Shown one piece after another: positions 1 to 7,804 of a stretch of 64,000 bases of DNA. The position numbers and the translations under genes were made by a program. The stretch's first letter is position 1. Every line of letters starts with the position of its first letter. Under the pieces are notes generated by a model that was not told the origin of the DNA, made no database searches, and was given only the letters and a program-made list of their open reading frames with translations. Source of the stretch: Aldehydirespirator sp965117015 (lineage in GTDB: Bacteria > Actinomycetota > Acidimicrobiia > Acidimicrobiales > Aldehydirespiratoraceae); the NCBI GenBank assembly GCA_965117015.1, contig OZ220747.1, positions 186,001 through 250,000 of the forward strand, given 5' to 3'.

Positions 1-283
1 CCGGCTCGGACGCTGACTCGGTCGGTTCGGCATCTCCGTCCGACGGCGTGTCCGTCTCTTCGACTGAGCTGTCGGTGTCCGAGCTGTCGCTGCTCGAGCT
101 GTCAGAGCTCGAGCTGTCGCCGCTGGAGCTGTCGACCTCGGTGCTCTCGCTGCCGGTGTCCGGTGTCGACGCCTCGTCGTCTGCTTCGTCACCGCCACCG
201 CAGGCCGCCGCGACCAGAGCCAGCGCGGCAACCAAGACCACCGCTTTCGCCCGAAGTTCGCTCTGTGTCCGCTTCTTGATCAT
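1..283 (-). CDS. Substrate-binding lipoprotein of the adjacent LIV-type ABC transporter (N-terminal part, cut by window edge)
   Basis: Only the first 94 residues are in the window. The reading frame starts at an ATG at 283 with an AAGGAG ribosome binding site ten bases upstream. Residues 1-28 form a lipoprotein signal peptide: a basic KKR start, a hydrophobic core and a lipobox-like ALVAAAC with Cys28 as the presumed lipid anchor. Residues about 36-94 are a Ser/Asp/Glu-rich linker of low complexity, typical of secreted actinobacterial solute-binding proteins. The ligand-binding domain lies outside the window, so the assignment rests on position: it follows the LivHMG and LivF genes on the same strand and would supply the missing extracytoplasmic receptor. 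Which substrate is bound cannot be told. Confidence 0.7.
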   Translation of the reverse strand, partial: MIKKRTQSELRAKAVVLVAALALVAAACGGGDEADDEASTPDTGSESTEVDSSSGDSSSSDSSSSDSSDTDSSVEETDTPSDGDAEPTESASEP

Positions 284-362
284 CGACACCGTGCTCCTTG
301 AGTGAGTTCTCTGGTCCAGTGGCGGGGATTCGCGCACACGGACTGCCTCCGACGAGCGGCGC

Positions 363-368
363 AGTATA
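363..368 (-). promoter_or_regulatory. Candidate -10 box for the substrate-binding lipoprotein gene
   Basis: TATACT on the minus strand in the 107-base gap after the LivHMG gene. It would start a leader of about 70 bases ending in the AAGGAG site. I see no clear -35 box. A separate promoter for the receptor would fit the higher expression these proteins usually need. Confidence 0.35.
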
Positions 369-390
369 CCGAATCGCCTAGGTGGCCCGG

Positions 391-3213
391 CTAGCCCGTG
401 GCCGCGTCAGCGGTGCCGAGGTAGCTGGCGACGACCAGCGGGTCGTTCCTGACCTCGTCGGGAGTGCCCGCCGAGATCACCGACCCGGACTCCAGGCAAT
501 ACACCCGATCGCTCACTCCCATGATCACCGTCATGTCGTGCTCGATCAGCAGGATTCCGGCACCCAGCTCGCTGCGGATCCGGCGGACAAGGGGCGCGAA
601 CGCCTCGGTCTCGCGCTGGGCGACGCCGGCAGTGGGCTCGTCCAGGCACAACACCCGGGCGTCGAGCGCCAGCAGGCCGGCCAACTCGACAATGCGCCGG
701 GAGCCAGTGGACAGGTCCGACACGTAGTGGTCGGCGTGGGCACCCAGGCCGAACCAGTCGATCAGCTCGTCAGCCTCGGCACGGCGGCGTCTCTCGTTGA
801 CCAGAGTGTGGGGCAGGTGCAGCGCAGTTGAGATGAACGGCGTGCGGCCCCTGGCCTCCAGCGCCACCATCACCGTCTCACGCACGGTCAGCTCCGGGAA
901 CAGCGTGGCTCCCTGGAACGTCCGACCCAGACCGGCACTGGCTCGGCGCGCGGCCGACACGCCGGTCAGGTCCCGCCCCATCAGCTCTACGCGGCCCTCG
1001 CATCTGACCATCCCGCCGACCGCGTTCATCAGGGTGGTCTTGCCGGCGCCGTTCGTGCCGATCAGGCCGACGATCTCATCGCGGTGCACCTCGACGCTGA
1101 CCTGCGACACGGCTTGATTGCCGCCGAAGCGCACCGACACGTTCTCTGCCCGCATCACGACCTCACCGGCATCATCACCGTCAGCCCGGTCCCGGCGGCT
1201 CAGGCTGGCCGGCGAGGCCATCCTGGCACCAGGAGTATCTTCAGCCGGCAGTCGGGATGCGAGCCAGTTCAGCAGTCCGTCCCGGGCTGTATAGACCACC
1301 TGGATGAAGCCGCCGGGCAGGTACATGATGATGACCAGCAGCCCGATGCTCGACGTGAACAGCGGCACCAGATCGTTGTCGCCGAAGAAGGCCGGCATTC
1401 CCTCGACCCACACTGCGCCCAGCACCGCGCCGGTGACCGAGCCCAGCCCTCCGATCACGGCCATGCCGACGACCCGCAGGGAGTCCTCTACCTGGAACAG
1501 CACCTGCGAGAAGCGGATGTTCTGCACCAAGCCGCCCAGCAGCGCGCCCCCGAAGCCGGCGAGCCCCCCGGCCAGACCGAACGCGGTGAGCTTCGCCCTG
1601 GTCGGGCTCACGGTGTAGGCGGAGGCACCGGCCGCGTTGTCACGCACCGCGATGGTGGAGCGGCCGATGCCACTGCGCCGCAGTCTCGACACCACGGCAT
1701 AGGCGATCACGAAGCCACCCAGCGTGAAGTAGTAGTACGACCGCTGGGACGAGAGATCGACGCCGAACAGCGTGCCCCGTTGGTAGGGAACGCTCGAACT
1801 GCTCCCGCCGGTGAAGAACGGTCGGCGGAACAGGTACTGGGTCGATGCGATCGAGAACGCGAACGTGCTCACCGCCAGCATCAGGCCGCGCACCCGCAGC
1901 GCTCCAGCGCCGATCAGCAAGGCCACCAGGGCGGTGAACAGGGTCGCCAGCAGGATCGACACCACGAAGGGCACCCCGGCCGCCTCCAAGTCGATCAGGC
2001 GGAAGCTGCGCCAGCCGATGTCGAGTTCGAAGCCCCGGCTGAACGCCGCCCCCGACAGCGCTCCGATGCCCGCGAAGGCCATCTGCGACAGCGACAGCTG
2101 GCCCGACCAGCCCGTGATCACCGTGACCGACATGGCGCAGATGGCGAAGCCCAGAACCGTCGCGTACAGCAGATGCCTGGACGGCAGCGTCACGATCAGT
2201 GGCAGGACGATGGCGAAGGCCAGGGCGGCGGCCAGCGTGATCCGGGGCAGGGCCCGGACCCATCGCAGCCGTTCGAGGCGCGCCGGCACCGGCCGGATGC
2301 GCGGAACGAAAGCCAGGATCGCCTCCTCGGGGCTGCTACGGCTCTGCACGTAGACCGCCACGAGCACCGCGCAGAACAGCAGGAAGTCGATCAGACCCGC
2401 CTCGGACAGGTAGTTGAATCTCACCACCGACTCGGTCACCCCGATGGCCAGCCCCGCCATGACTGCTCTGGGGAACGATCTCATTCCCGCTATGGCGGCC
2501 GCGGCCAGCGCTCGGGCCAAGGTGAGCGGTCCCAGGTTCGCCAGGCCGGTCACCGCCCCCGACTGGCCGCTCAGCAAGATGATCGACAGAGACGACAGCA
2601 GGCCGGCCACCGTCCACACGAACGTGGACACCACCTTGGGGTTCACGCCCGACAAGCGGGCCAATTCGGGGTTGCCGGCCGACGCGGCGACTGCGCGCCC
2701 GAAGGTCGTGCGGTTCAGCATCCAGCCCAGAGCGACGGCAACGATGGGCACCACCACGATGATCGCCACCTGGGGAGCGGCGATGCGCAGGCCGAACGGC
2801 GCGTTCTCCCAAATGGTGCGGGCCGCCACCGGATAGCGCTGCGTAGTGTCGTTGATGTCGGGGAACGCGGCGATCACCGCCCGCATCAACTGGGCCACGC
2901 CCACGGTGGCCACCAGCAGTATCACCCGTGGACGGCTGAACAGGCGGCGAACCACGGTCAGTTCCACCAGAGCGCCGGCCAACGTGCCTACCAGCAGGGC
3001 GGTGGCCAGGCCGATCCAGAAGGGGAAGCCCCAGTCGATCTGCATCAGCGCGAACAAGCCGGCCGCGGGCAGCCCCAAGTTCCCCACCGCGAAGTTGATC
3101 ACCCTGGTGGAGCGGTAGATGAGCACTATGCCCATGGCGAGCATGCCGATGACCAGGCCCGTGACCGCTCCGTTGAACACGAGCTGCTGTGTGATCCAGG
3201 CTGCGAGGACCAC
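391..3213 (-). CDS. LivH-LivM-LivG triple fusion: both permease domains and one ATPase of a branched-chain-amino-acid-type ABC importer
   Basis: One 940-residue reading frame holds three proteins that are normally separate. Residues about 1-295 are a LivH-type permease with many hydrophobic helices. Residues about 305-640 are a LivM-type permease, including WSGQLSLSQMAF near 373, which matches the LivM signature. Residues about 690-930 are a LivG-type ATPase with Walker A GTNGAGKTT (about 716), signature LSTGSRR and Walker B VLCLDEPTAG (about 856). The start is a GTG only 6 bases after the stop of the MFS-LivF gene, with GGAAG upstream, so the two are surely co-transcribed. I see no sign of a frameshift artefact: the joins are in frame and open throughout. 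A separate LivF is absent because it is fused to the upstream MFS protein. The substrate is unknown; LIV-family systems take up amino acids, amides, urea or other small acids. Confidence 0.9.
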   Translation of the reverse strand: MVLAAWITQQLVFNGAVTGLVIGMLAMGIVLIYRSTRVINFAVGNLGLPAAGLFALMQIDWGFPFWIGLATALLVGTLAGALVELTVVRRLFSRPRVILLVATVGVAQLMRAVIAAFPDINDTTQRYPVAARTIWENAPFGLRIAAPQVAIIVVVPIVAVALGWMLNRTTFGRAVAASAGNPELARLSGVNPKVVSTFVWTVAGLLSSLSIILLSGQSGAVTGLANLGPLTLARALAAAAIAGMRSFPRAVMAGLAIGVTESVVRFNYLSEAGLIDFLLFCAVLVAVYVQSRSSPEEAILAFVPRIRPVPARLERLRWVRALPRITLAAALAFAIVLPLIVTLPSRHLLYATVLGFAICAMSVTVITGWSGQLSLSQMAFAGIGALSGAAFSRGFELDIGWRSFRLIDLEAAGVPFVVSILLATLFTALVALLIGAGALRVRGLMLAVSTFAFSIASTQYLFRRPFFTGGSSSSVPYQRGTLFGVDLSSQRSYYYFTLGGFVIAYAVVSRLRRSGIGRSTIAVRDNAAGASAYTVSPTRAKLTAFGLAGGLAGFGGALLGGLVQNIRFSQVLFQVEDSLRVVGMAVIGGLGSVTGAVLGAVWVEGMPAFFGDNDLVPLFTSSIGLLVIIMYLPGGFIQVVYTARDGLLNWLASRLPAEDTPGARMASPASLSRRDRADGDDAGEVVMRAENVSVRFGGNQAVSQVSVEVHRDEIVGLIGTNGAGKTTLMNAVGGMVRCEGRVELMGRDLTGVSAARRASAGLGRTFQGATLFPELTVRETVMVALEARGRTPFISTALHLPHTLVNERRRRAEADELIDWFGLGAHADHYVSDLSTGSRRIVELAGLLALDARVLCLDEPTAGVAQRETEAFAPLVRRIRSELGAGILLIEHDMTVIMGVSDRVYCLESGSVISAGTPDEVRNDPLVVASYLGTADAATG

Positions 3214-3219
3214 CGCGGC

Positions 3220-5535
3220 TCAGCTTCCGTTGCCCGAGTCGGACGGCGATTCGGTGCTGTCGGTCCCGGCGTCGCCGGCAACACCCGGCGTGCTGTCGGC
3301 CCCGGCGCCGAACAGCACTGCGTGCATCAGTTCGGGCTGCTCGATGATGTCGGTTGCCGGCCCGGAGTAACGCACCTCGCCCTTCTCGAGGAACACGGTG
3401 TCGTCGGCCAGCGACAGCGCCAGGTTGAGCGACTGCTCCACGATGATCATCGTCTGCCCAGCCTCACGCAACCGCTGGAGTCCAGCCACAAGGTCTTGGA
3501 CGATGGTGGGGGCCAGTCCGAGGCTCATCTCGTCGATGATGAGGATCTCGGGGTCGTGCATCATTACCCGAGCCATCGCCAGCATCTGCTGCTGCCCGCC
3601 GGAGAGGTCGCCGGCTCGCTCACCAAGACGGCCGTCGAGCTGTTCGAACATCTCTACCACCCGATCGATGCGCCGTTGCACGTCGGCAGAGTCCCGCCGG
3701 TACTTGTATGCGCCGATGCGAAGGTTGTCCTCGATGCTCAGCTCACGGAACACCCCCCGCCCGCCGGGCAGCATCTGCACACCCATCGCGGAGCGCTGCT
3801 CCGGGGTGGTGTAGGTGATCGAGCGCCCGTGCATGCGGATCTCGCCCCGCTCGGGCGTCAACAATCCGGTGACCACGCTCAGCGCTGTCGACTTGCCCGC
3901 GCCGTTGGCGCCGAGCAGGGCCAGCGTCTTGCCCTGAGCCACCTCGAAGGAGACGTCGAAGAGCACCTGCACCGCGCCGTAGCTGAAGTCGATGTTGCTG
4001 GCTTGCAGCGCCGGAGTGGACTCCGGGTCAATGCGCCTGCGCTCGTGCTCGGCCAACTCCTCGGTAAGTTCGGCAACCACCATCGACAGGTCGTGCTTGA
4101 TCGACAGCGAGCCCCGGATCAAGAAGAGCGAGCCGATCGACACCGCGGGGAGGGCCAGCACGGTCACTGCGGTCTGCACGCCGTAGGAGTCGACGAGGAA
4201 CGCCGCGACCAGTGAACCGCCCACTGCGCCGAACAGGAAGATGAACAGGGTGATCAACGCTGAGCCCAGACCTCGCAGCCGGTAGGGCACGATCGACCAC
4301 ACCACCGGGCTGACCATGGCGAACGCGGCTGCCGACAGCACGGTGCGGGGCACGTCCACCACCACGAACAGGTACTCGTTGGGCATGGCGAACTGCAGCG
4401 GCACCAGGACCGCGGTCGGCAGCAGCAGTCCCCCGATCAGCCGCAGAGTCAAGGACGGGTCGCGGCGGTACAGCCGATCAAAGCGCAGCCCCACCATCGG
4501 CAGCACGACGGCCGCGGCGAAACCAGCGACCGACGTAGCCACTCCCCGCCCGAACGTGCCGAGACCGAACTCGTCCTCCAGGAACAGGTTGGACTGCACG
4601 GGAATCGTGAACAGCACGAAACCCAGAGCAACGAACGCGAACAGCACCGCTCTGACCGTCTGGATCCTCAGCAGCCGGGCGAAGGCGGCCTCCACCGAGA
4701 TGGGAGCGGGGTCGGGGTCGACGATCACCTGGCTGAGGACACTCGTCTTCTCCCACTGGCCCCGCGTCGGTTCGGGGATCCGGAAGGCGGCCACCGCGAA
4801 CACCGCCACCGGCAGGCCCAGCAAGAAGAACGCCCACCGCCAACCCTCGTCACCGCCGGCGACCCACGCCACGGTGCCCACCGCGATCGGGCTGATAGCG
4901 GCCACGGCCCGGCCGGTGGACTGCGTGAGACCGCCGATGCGGCCCCGCACCCCGATGGGGTAGGTGTCGGCCAGCAGCGAGCTGTGCACCGGGATCGTGT
5001 TCGACTTGGCGATGCCGGCGCCGAAGCGGGTGAAGAACAACATGAACGCATTCACCGCGAAGCCCGAGAGGAACACCATCGCAGAGAACACCGCGCTGGC
5101 GACCCCGACGATCGGTGCTCGTCTGATGCGGTCGGCCAGCCAGCCCATCGGGAAGGCGCCCAGCACCACGAAGGCAGCTGAGGCAGACGCTATGAAGGTG
5201 ATCGTGCCGTCGGAGACACCGAAGGTGTCACGGATGTCGGGGGCCAGCACGGCCATGGCGGCCTGTTCGAGCTCGTCGAGGCTGTTGAGCACCAGCAGAA
5301 CGATGAAGGTGAAGGCACCACCCATCTTGAGGCCCTCGCGCAGCGGCATCTCCTCGTCGCCGACCCCCGGCAGGAGGTCGTCAGCGAAGAGCACCTGCTC
5401 ACCGGCGCGGGCCTGAGCGTCGTGGCGAGCCGATTCCTCCGACAGCAGCGCTGCGGTGAGGACAGCAGTGTCGTCTTCGACGGTCCCCGCAGGCTCAGCC
5501 GCTCCGGTTTCTTGCTCAGGGTGAGGGTCAGACAC
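3220..5535 (-). CDS. Major facilitator superfamily permease fused to a LivF-type ABC ATPase
   Basis: About 771 residues in three parts. First comes a hydrophilic, acidic N-terminal tail of about 70 residues. Then follows a full 12-helix MFS domain (about 70-470) with the loop motif GWLADRIRR and a RFGAGIAKSN segment. After a short charged linker comes a complete LivF ATPase (about 510-745) with Walker A GANGAGKST (about 544), signature LSGGQQQ (about 643) and Walker B ILIIDEMSLGLAP. MFS carriers run on ion gradients and need no ATPase, so this is an unusual architecture. The ATPase would pair with LivG in the next gene to drive the LivHM channel; the role of the MFS half is unknown. I chose the GTG at 5535 because TAGGAT lies 8 bases upstream, a leaderless arrangement. 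An in-frame GTG at 5556 is possible but has no signal. Confidence 0.85.
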   Translation of the reverse strand: MSDPHPEQETGAAEPAGTVEDDTAVLTAALLSEESARHDAQARAGEQVLFADDLLPGVGDEEMPLREGLKMGGAFTFIVLLVLNSLDELEQAAMAVLAPDIRDTFGVSDGTITFIASASAAFVVLGAFPMGWLADRIRRAPIVGVASAVFSAMVFLSGFAVNAFMLFFTRFGAGIAKSNTIPVHSSLLADTYPIGVRGRIGGLTQSTGRAVAAISPIAVGTVAWVAGGDEGWRWAFFLLGLPVAVFAVAAFRIPEPTRGQWEKTSVLSQVIVDPDPAPISVEAAFARLLRIQTVRAVLFAFVALGFVLFTIPVQSNLFLEDEFGLGTFGRGVATSVAGFAAAVVLPMVGLRFDRLYRRDPSLTLRLIGGLLLPTAVLVPLQFAMPNEYLFVVVDVPRTVLSAAAFAMVSPVVWSIVPYRLRGLGSALITLFIFLFGAVGGSLVAAFLVDSYGVQTAVTVLALPAVSIGSLFLIRGSLSIKHDLSMVVAELTEELAEHERRRIDPESTPALQASNIDFSYGAVQVLFDVSFEVAQGKTLALLGANGAGKSTALSVVTGLLTPERGEIRMHGRSITYTTPEQRSAMGVQMLPGGRGVFRELSIEDNLRIGAYKYRRDSADVQRRIDRVVEMFEQLDGRLGERAGDLSGGQQQMLAMARVMMHDPEILIIDEMSLGLAPTIVQDLVAGLQRLREAGQTMIIVEQSLNLALSLADDTVFLEKGEVRYSGPATDIIEQPELMHAVLFGAGADSTPGVAGDAGTDSTESPSDSGNGS

Positions 5536-5543
5536 CGGCCGGC

Positions 5544-5549
5544 ATCCTA
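5544..5549 (-). promoter_or_regulatory. Candidate -10 box (TAGGAT) of the MFS-LivF/LivHMG operon
   Basis: TAGGAT ends 8 bases before the GTG at 5535, the spacing seen at other leaderless starts in this window. It lies in one half of an imperfect direct duplication (5531-5552 and 5572-5594). Confidence 0.45.
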
Positions 5550-5640
5550 GGACCACTCGGGGTGGTGGTCAGTCACCGGCCAGCATCCTCGGACTAGGAG
5601 CGAGCGCGGAAGGCAATCGCCCGTTCGCGTGGCAGCGGTG

Positions 5641-5733
5641 TCACTCCCGCTCCTGTTCGCTGCGCTCACGGGCCGCTCGGGCCACGGCCTCGCCCGTATG
5701 ATGCGGACTCGCTCACCTGCCCGCTCGGCCTCT
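5641..5733 (-). repeat. Dispersed intergenic repeat, copy 1
   Basis: Directly after the xerC stop codon the minus strand reads AGAGGCCGAGCGGGCAGG, then a variable spacer, then a G+C-rich block of about 55 bases (5641-5696). That block is about 90 percent identical by eye to 12145-12199. It is the first of two copies in the window; the second also begins at a stop codon. No open frame crosses it. Confidence 0.65.
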
Positions 5734-6610
5734 ACGCCCTTGGGTGCGACGACCGGTGCACCTCGCGCAGGCGCTCGCGGCTGACGTGGGTGTAGATCTG
5801 GGTGCTGGCGATGTCGGCGTGGCCCAGCAACTCCTGCACGGCCCGCAGGTCGGCGCCGCCATCGAGCAGGTGGGTGGCGAAGGTGTGCCGCAGCGCGTGG
5901 GGATGGGTGGGCATCACGCTGCGGCGGTCGATGACCCGACGCACGTCGCGGGGCGTCATGGCCCGGCCCCGCTGATTGAGGAAGACCGGGGCGTCCGGTG
6001 TGTCGACGGTGATGAACGAAACGCGATGATCGCGTAGCCAGGCACGCAGGGCGGCCACCGCCGGATCGCTGAGCGGAATGAGGCGCTGCTTGGAGCCCTT
6101 GCCCCACACCCGAACCTGGGCTTGGGCCAGGTCCAGGTCCTCGTGGCGCAGGCCGCACAGCTCGCTCACCCGCAGACCGCTGCCGTACAGCAGTTCCACG
6201 ATGGCCAGGTCACGGGCATCGCGGGCGCCGTCGTCCCCGGCCCGGGCCGGCTTGTCGATGAGCGTGTGCAACTGGTCGTCCTTGAGCACCTGCGGCAGCT
6301 TCGACGGCCCCTTCGGCGGAGCCAGCCCGAGTGTGGGGTCCCGGTCAATGCGGCCGCTGCGGCGGGCCCAGTCGAAGTAGCGCCGCAGCACCGAGACCTT
6401 GCGGCTGATGGTGCGGGCCGCGTAGCGGTTGACGCCCAACTCGGCCAGATAGCGGCGCAGAGTTCTCCGGTCCACCGCCGAGGGACCGGCCACACCCGCC
6501 TCTTCAAGCCACTGCACAGCCGCGGCCGCGTCCCGCTCATAGACAGCCCGGGTGGAGTCGGCCACACCGCTCAACGAGTCGAGCCATGCCTCCAAGCCCC
6601 AGTTGTCCAC
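5732..6610 (-). CDS. xerC: Tyrosine recombinase XerC (chromosome dimer resolution)
   Basis: The 292-residue protein has the usual length and plan of XerC/XerD: a SAM-like core-binding domain (about 1-90) and a catalytic domain (about 110-290). The catalytic set is complete: Arg in GSGLRVSE (about 145), Lys in GKGSK (about 170), HALRH (about 237), LLGHAD (about 262) and the nucleophile Tyr in QIYTHV (about 271). It cuts and rejoins DNA at dif sites together with XerD and FtsK to resolve chromosome dimers. It lies downstream of comM and dprA, as in other actinobacteria, which supports XerC rather than a phage integrase. Translation starts at GTG 6610, six bases after a TAGACT box; two DnaA boxes flank that box. 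Confidence 0.9.
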   Translation of the reverse strand: MDNWGLEAWLDSLSGVADSTRAVYERDAAAAVQWLEEAGVAGPSAVDRRTLRRYLAELGVNRYAARTISRKVSVLRRYFDWARRSGRIDRDPTLGLAPPKGPSKLPQVLKDDQLHTLIDKPARAGDDGARDARDLAIVELLYGSGLRVSELCGLRHEDLDLAQAQVRVWGKGSKQRLIPLSDPAVAALRAWLRDHRVSFITVDTPDAPVFLNQRGRAMTPRDVRRVIDRRSVMPTHPHALRHTFATHLLDGGADLRAVQELLGHADIASTQIYTHVSRERLREVHRSSHPRA

Positions 6611-6632
6611 ACTTTGAGTCTAGTTATCCACA
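6603..6632 (-). promoter_or_regulatory. Two DnaA boxes around the xerC -10 box and start codon
   Basis: The plus strand carries a perfect TTATCCACA at 6624-6632 and a near-perfect TTGTCCACA at 6603-6611, in the same orientation and 21 bases apart (two helical turns). Between them is the xerC -10 box TAGACT (6617-6622, minus strand), and the second box contains the GTG start codon. DnaA bound here would be expected to block xerC transcription. The binding is inferred from the boxes alone. Confidence 0.6.
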
Positions 6633-6655
6633 CCAATCGCCCGGTTCGGACGACC

Positions 6656-7804
6656 TCAGGCCCGCAGGACGCGGGCGCCGTCGCGGGCGAGCAGACCGAA
6701 GCGCTCGAGTCCCTCGGCGGCGATCAACACCTCCGGCGCGGGCGCCCCGCTCCGCAGCACCAGGGTGTCGAGGCTGACCGGGCCGTCGTCGAGCAGTTCC
6801 AGCAGTCTCTTCTGGAGCGAGTCGAGCTCGATCGAGCTGATTGCGTTCTCAGCCTGAACACGGCGCGATAGGTCGAAGGGCGGCTTCCTGCCGCTGGCCG
6901 GCCCGGCGGTGGCCAGTTCCAGTGCGACCAGCACGTCGTCGGTGGAGCAGGCCGGAGCGCAGCCCTCGCTCAGCAGCAGGTTGGTGCCCTCCGCGGCCGG
7001 GTTGCGAACCGAGCCGGGCACAGCCATGACCGTGACCTCGCGCCGGATGGCCTCATCCACCGTGTGCATGGAGCCCCCCGCTCGCTTGGACTCGACCACC
7101 ACGACTACGTCGGCCAGCGCGGCCAGCAGCCGGTTGCGGGCCGGGAAGCGCCATCCCTCCGGCTCGGCACCCAGAGGCGCCTCTGAGAGCAGGGTTCCGG
7201 CCGCGCTCACCGCGTCCCACAGATCTCGGTTTCCCCTCGGGTAAACCACGTCGAGGCCGCTGCCGACGACGCCGACGACGGGGGCGCCGTCCGCAGCGAG
7301 GGCGCCCCGGTGGGCGGCGCCGTCGATCCCCAGGGCCAGGCCCGATATCACCGTCACCCCGGCCGCGGCCAGACCCGATCCCAGCTCCATCGCCACGGAG
7401 CGTCCAGTGGGCGTGCAGCGCCGGGTGCCCACGATGGCCACTGCCGGCGAAGTGCGCCCCGCGAAGCGGCCGCGGCGGAACAGGATCGGTGCCGGGTCGA
7501 TGTCATAGATGAGGGCGAGCGGATGCTGGCGACTTGCCCGCGTCGTCACCCAGGCATCGAGTGACTCGAGTCGTTCGGCCACTGCGGCGAGGTCGGTGCC
7601 GCGGGCGTGATCGCGCCAGACGTCATGAAGGTCGTCGCCGGCCACCCACTTGGCCATTTGTCCCGTCTCCACCTTCTTCCAGACCTTGGCCGGGTCCTGC
7701 TTGCCCAGGAGTTGATCGAGCCGCCGCGGCGTCGCCCGCGGCAGCGAGGCCAGCGCGGCGGCGTGAACACCCCGCTCCGTTGAAGTCGCAGTCGCGTCAC
7801 CCAT
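6656..7804 (-). CDS. dprA: DNA processing protein DprA (Smf)
   Basis: 382 residues. The central Rossmann-like DprA fold (about 110-300) has AIVGTRRCTPTGR, SGLALGIDGAAH, the SEAPLG loop and PARNRLLAALAD, all hallmarks of the family. The C-terminal 70 residues resemble the winged-helix domain found in many DprA proteins. DprA protects incoming single-stranded DNA and loads RecA onto it during natural transformation. The ATG start overlaps the end of comM by 8 bases, indicating translational coupling. No uptake (com pilus) genes are in the window, so it may serve general recombination. Confidence 0.9.
   Translation of the reverse strand: MGDATATSTERGVHAAALASLPRATPRRLDQLLGKQDPAKVWKKVETGQMAKWVAGDDLHDVWRDHARGTDLAAVAERLESLDAWVTTRASRQHPLALIYDIDPAPILFRRGRFAGRTSPAVAIVGTRRCTPTGRSVAMELGSGLAAAGVTVISGLALGIDGAAHRGALAADGAPVVGVVGSGLDVVYPRGNRDLWDAVSAAGTLLSEAPLGAEPEGWRFPARNRLLAALADVVVVVESKRAGGSMHTVDEAIRREVTVMAVPGSVRNPAAEGTNLLLSEGCAPACSTDDVLVALELATAGPASGRKPPFDLSRRVQAENAISSIELDSLQKRLLELLDDGPVSLDTLVLRSGAPAPEVLIAAEGLERFGLLARDGARVLRA

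Noticed and set aside
1084..4215. A plus-strand frame of over 1000 codons opposite the LivHMG and MFS-LivF genes
   Set aside because: It is antisense to two genes with full motif sets; its composition (Arg, His, Gln, Gly, Asp rich, no domain) is that of a mirror frame in high-GC DNA.
5732..6610. Tyrosine recombinase as a phage or island integrase
   Set aside because: XerC length, motif set and comM-dprA-xerC context fit the housekeeping enzyme; no attachment-site duplication or tRNA is nearby.
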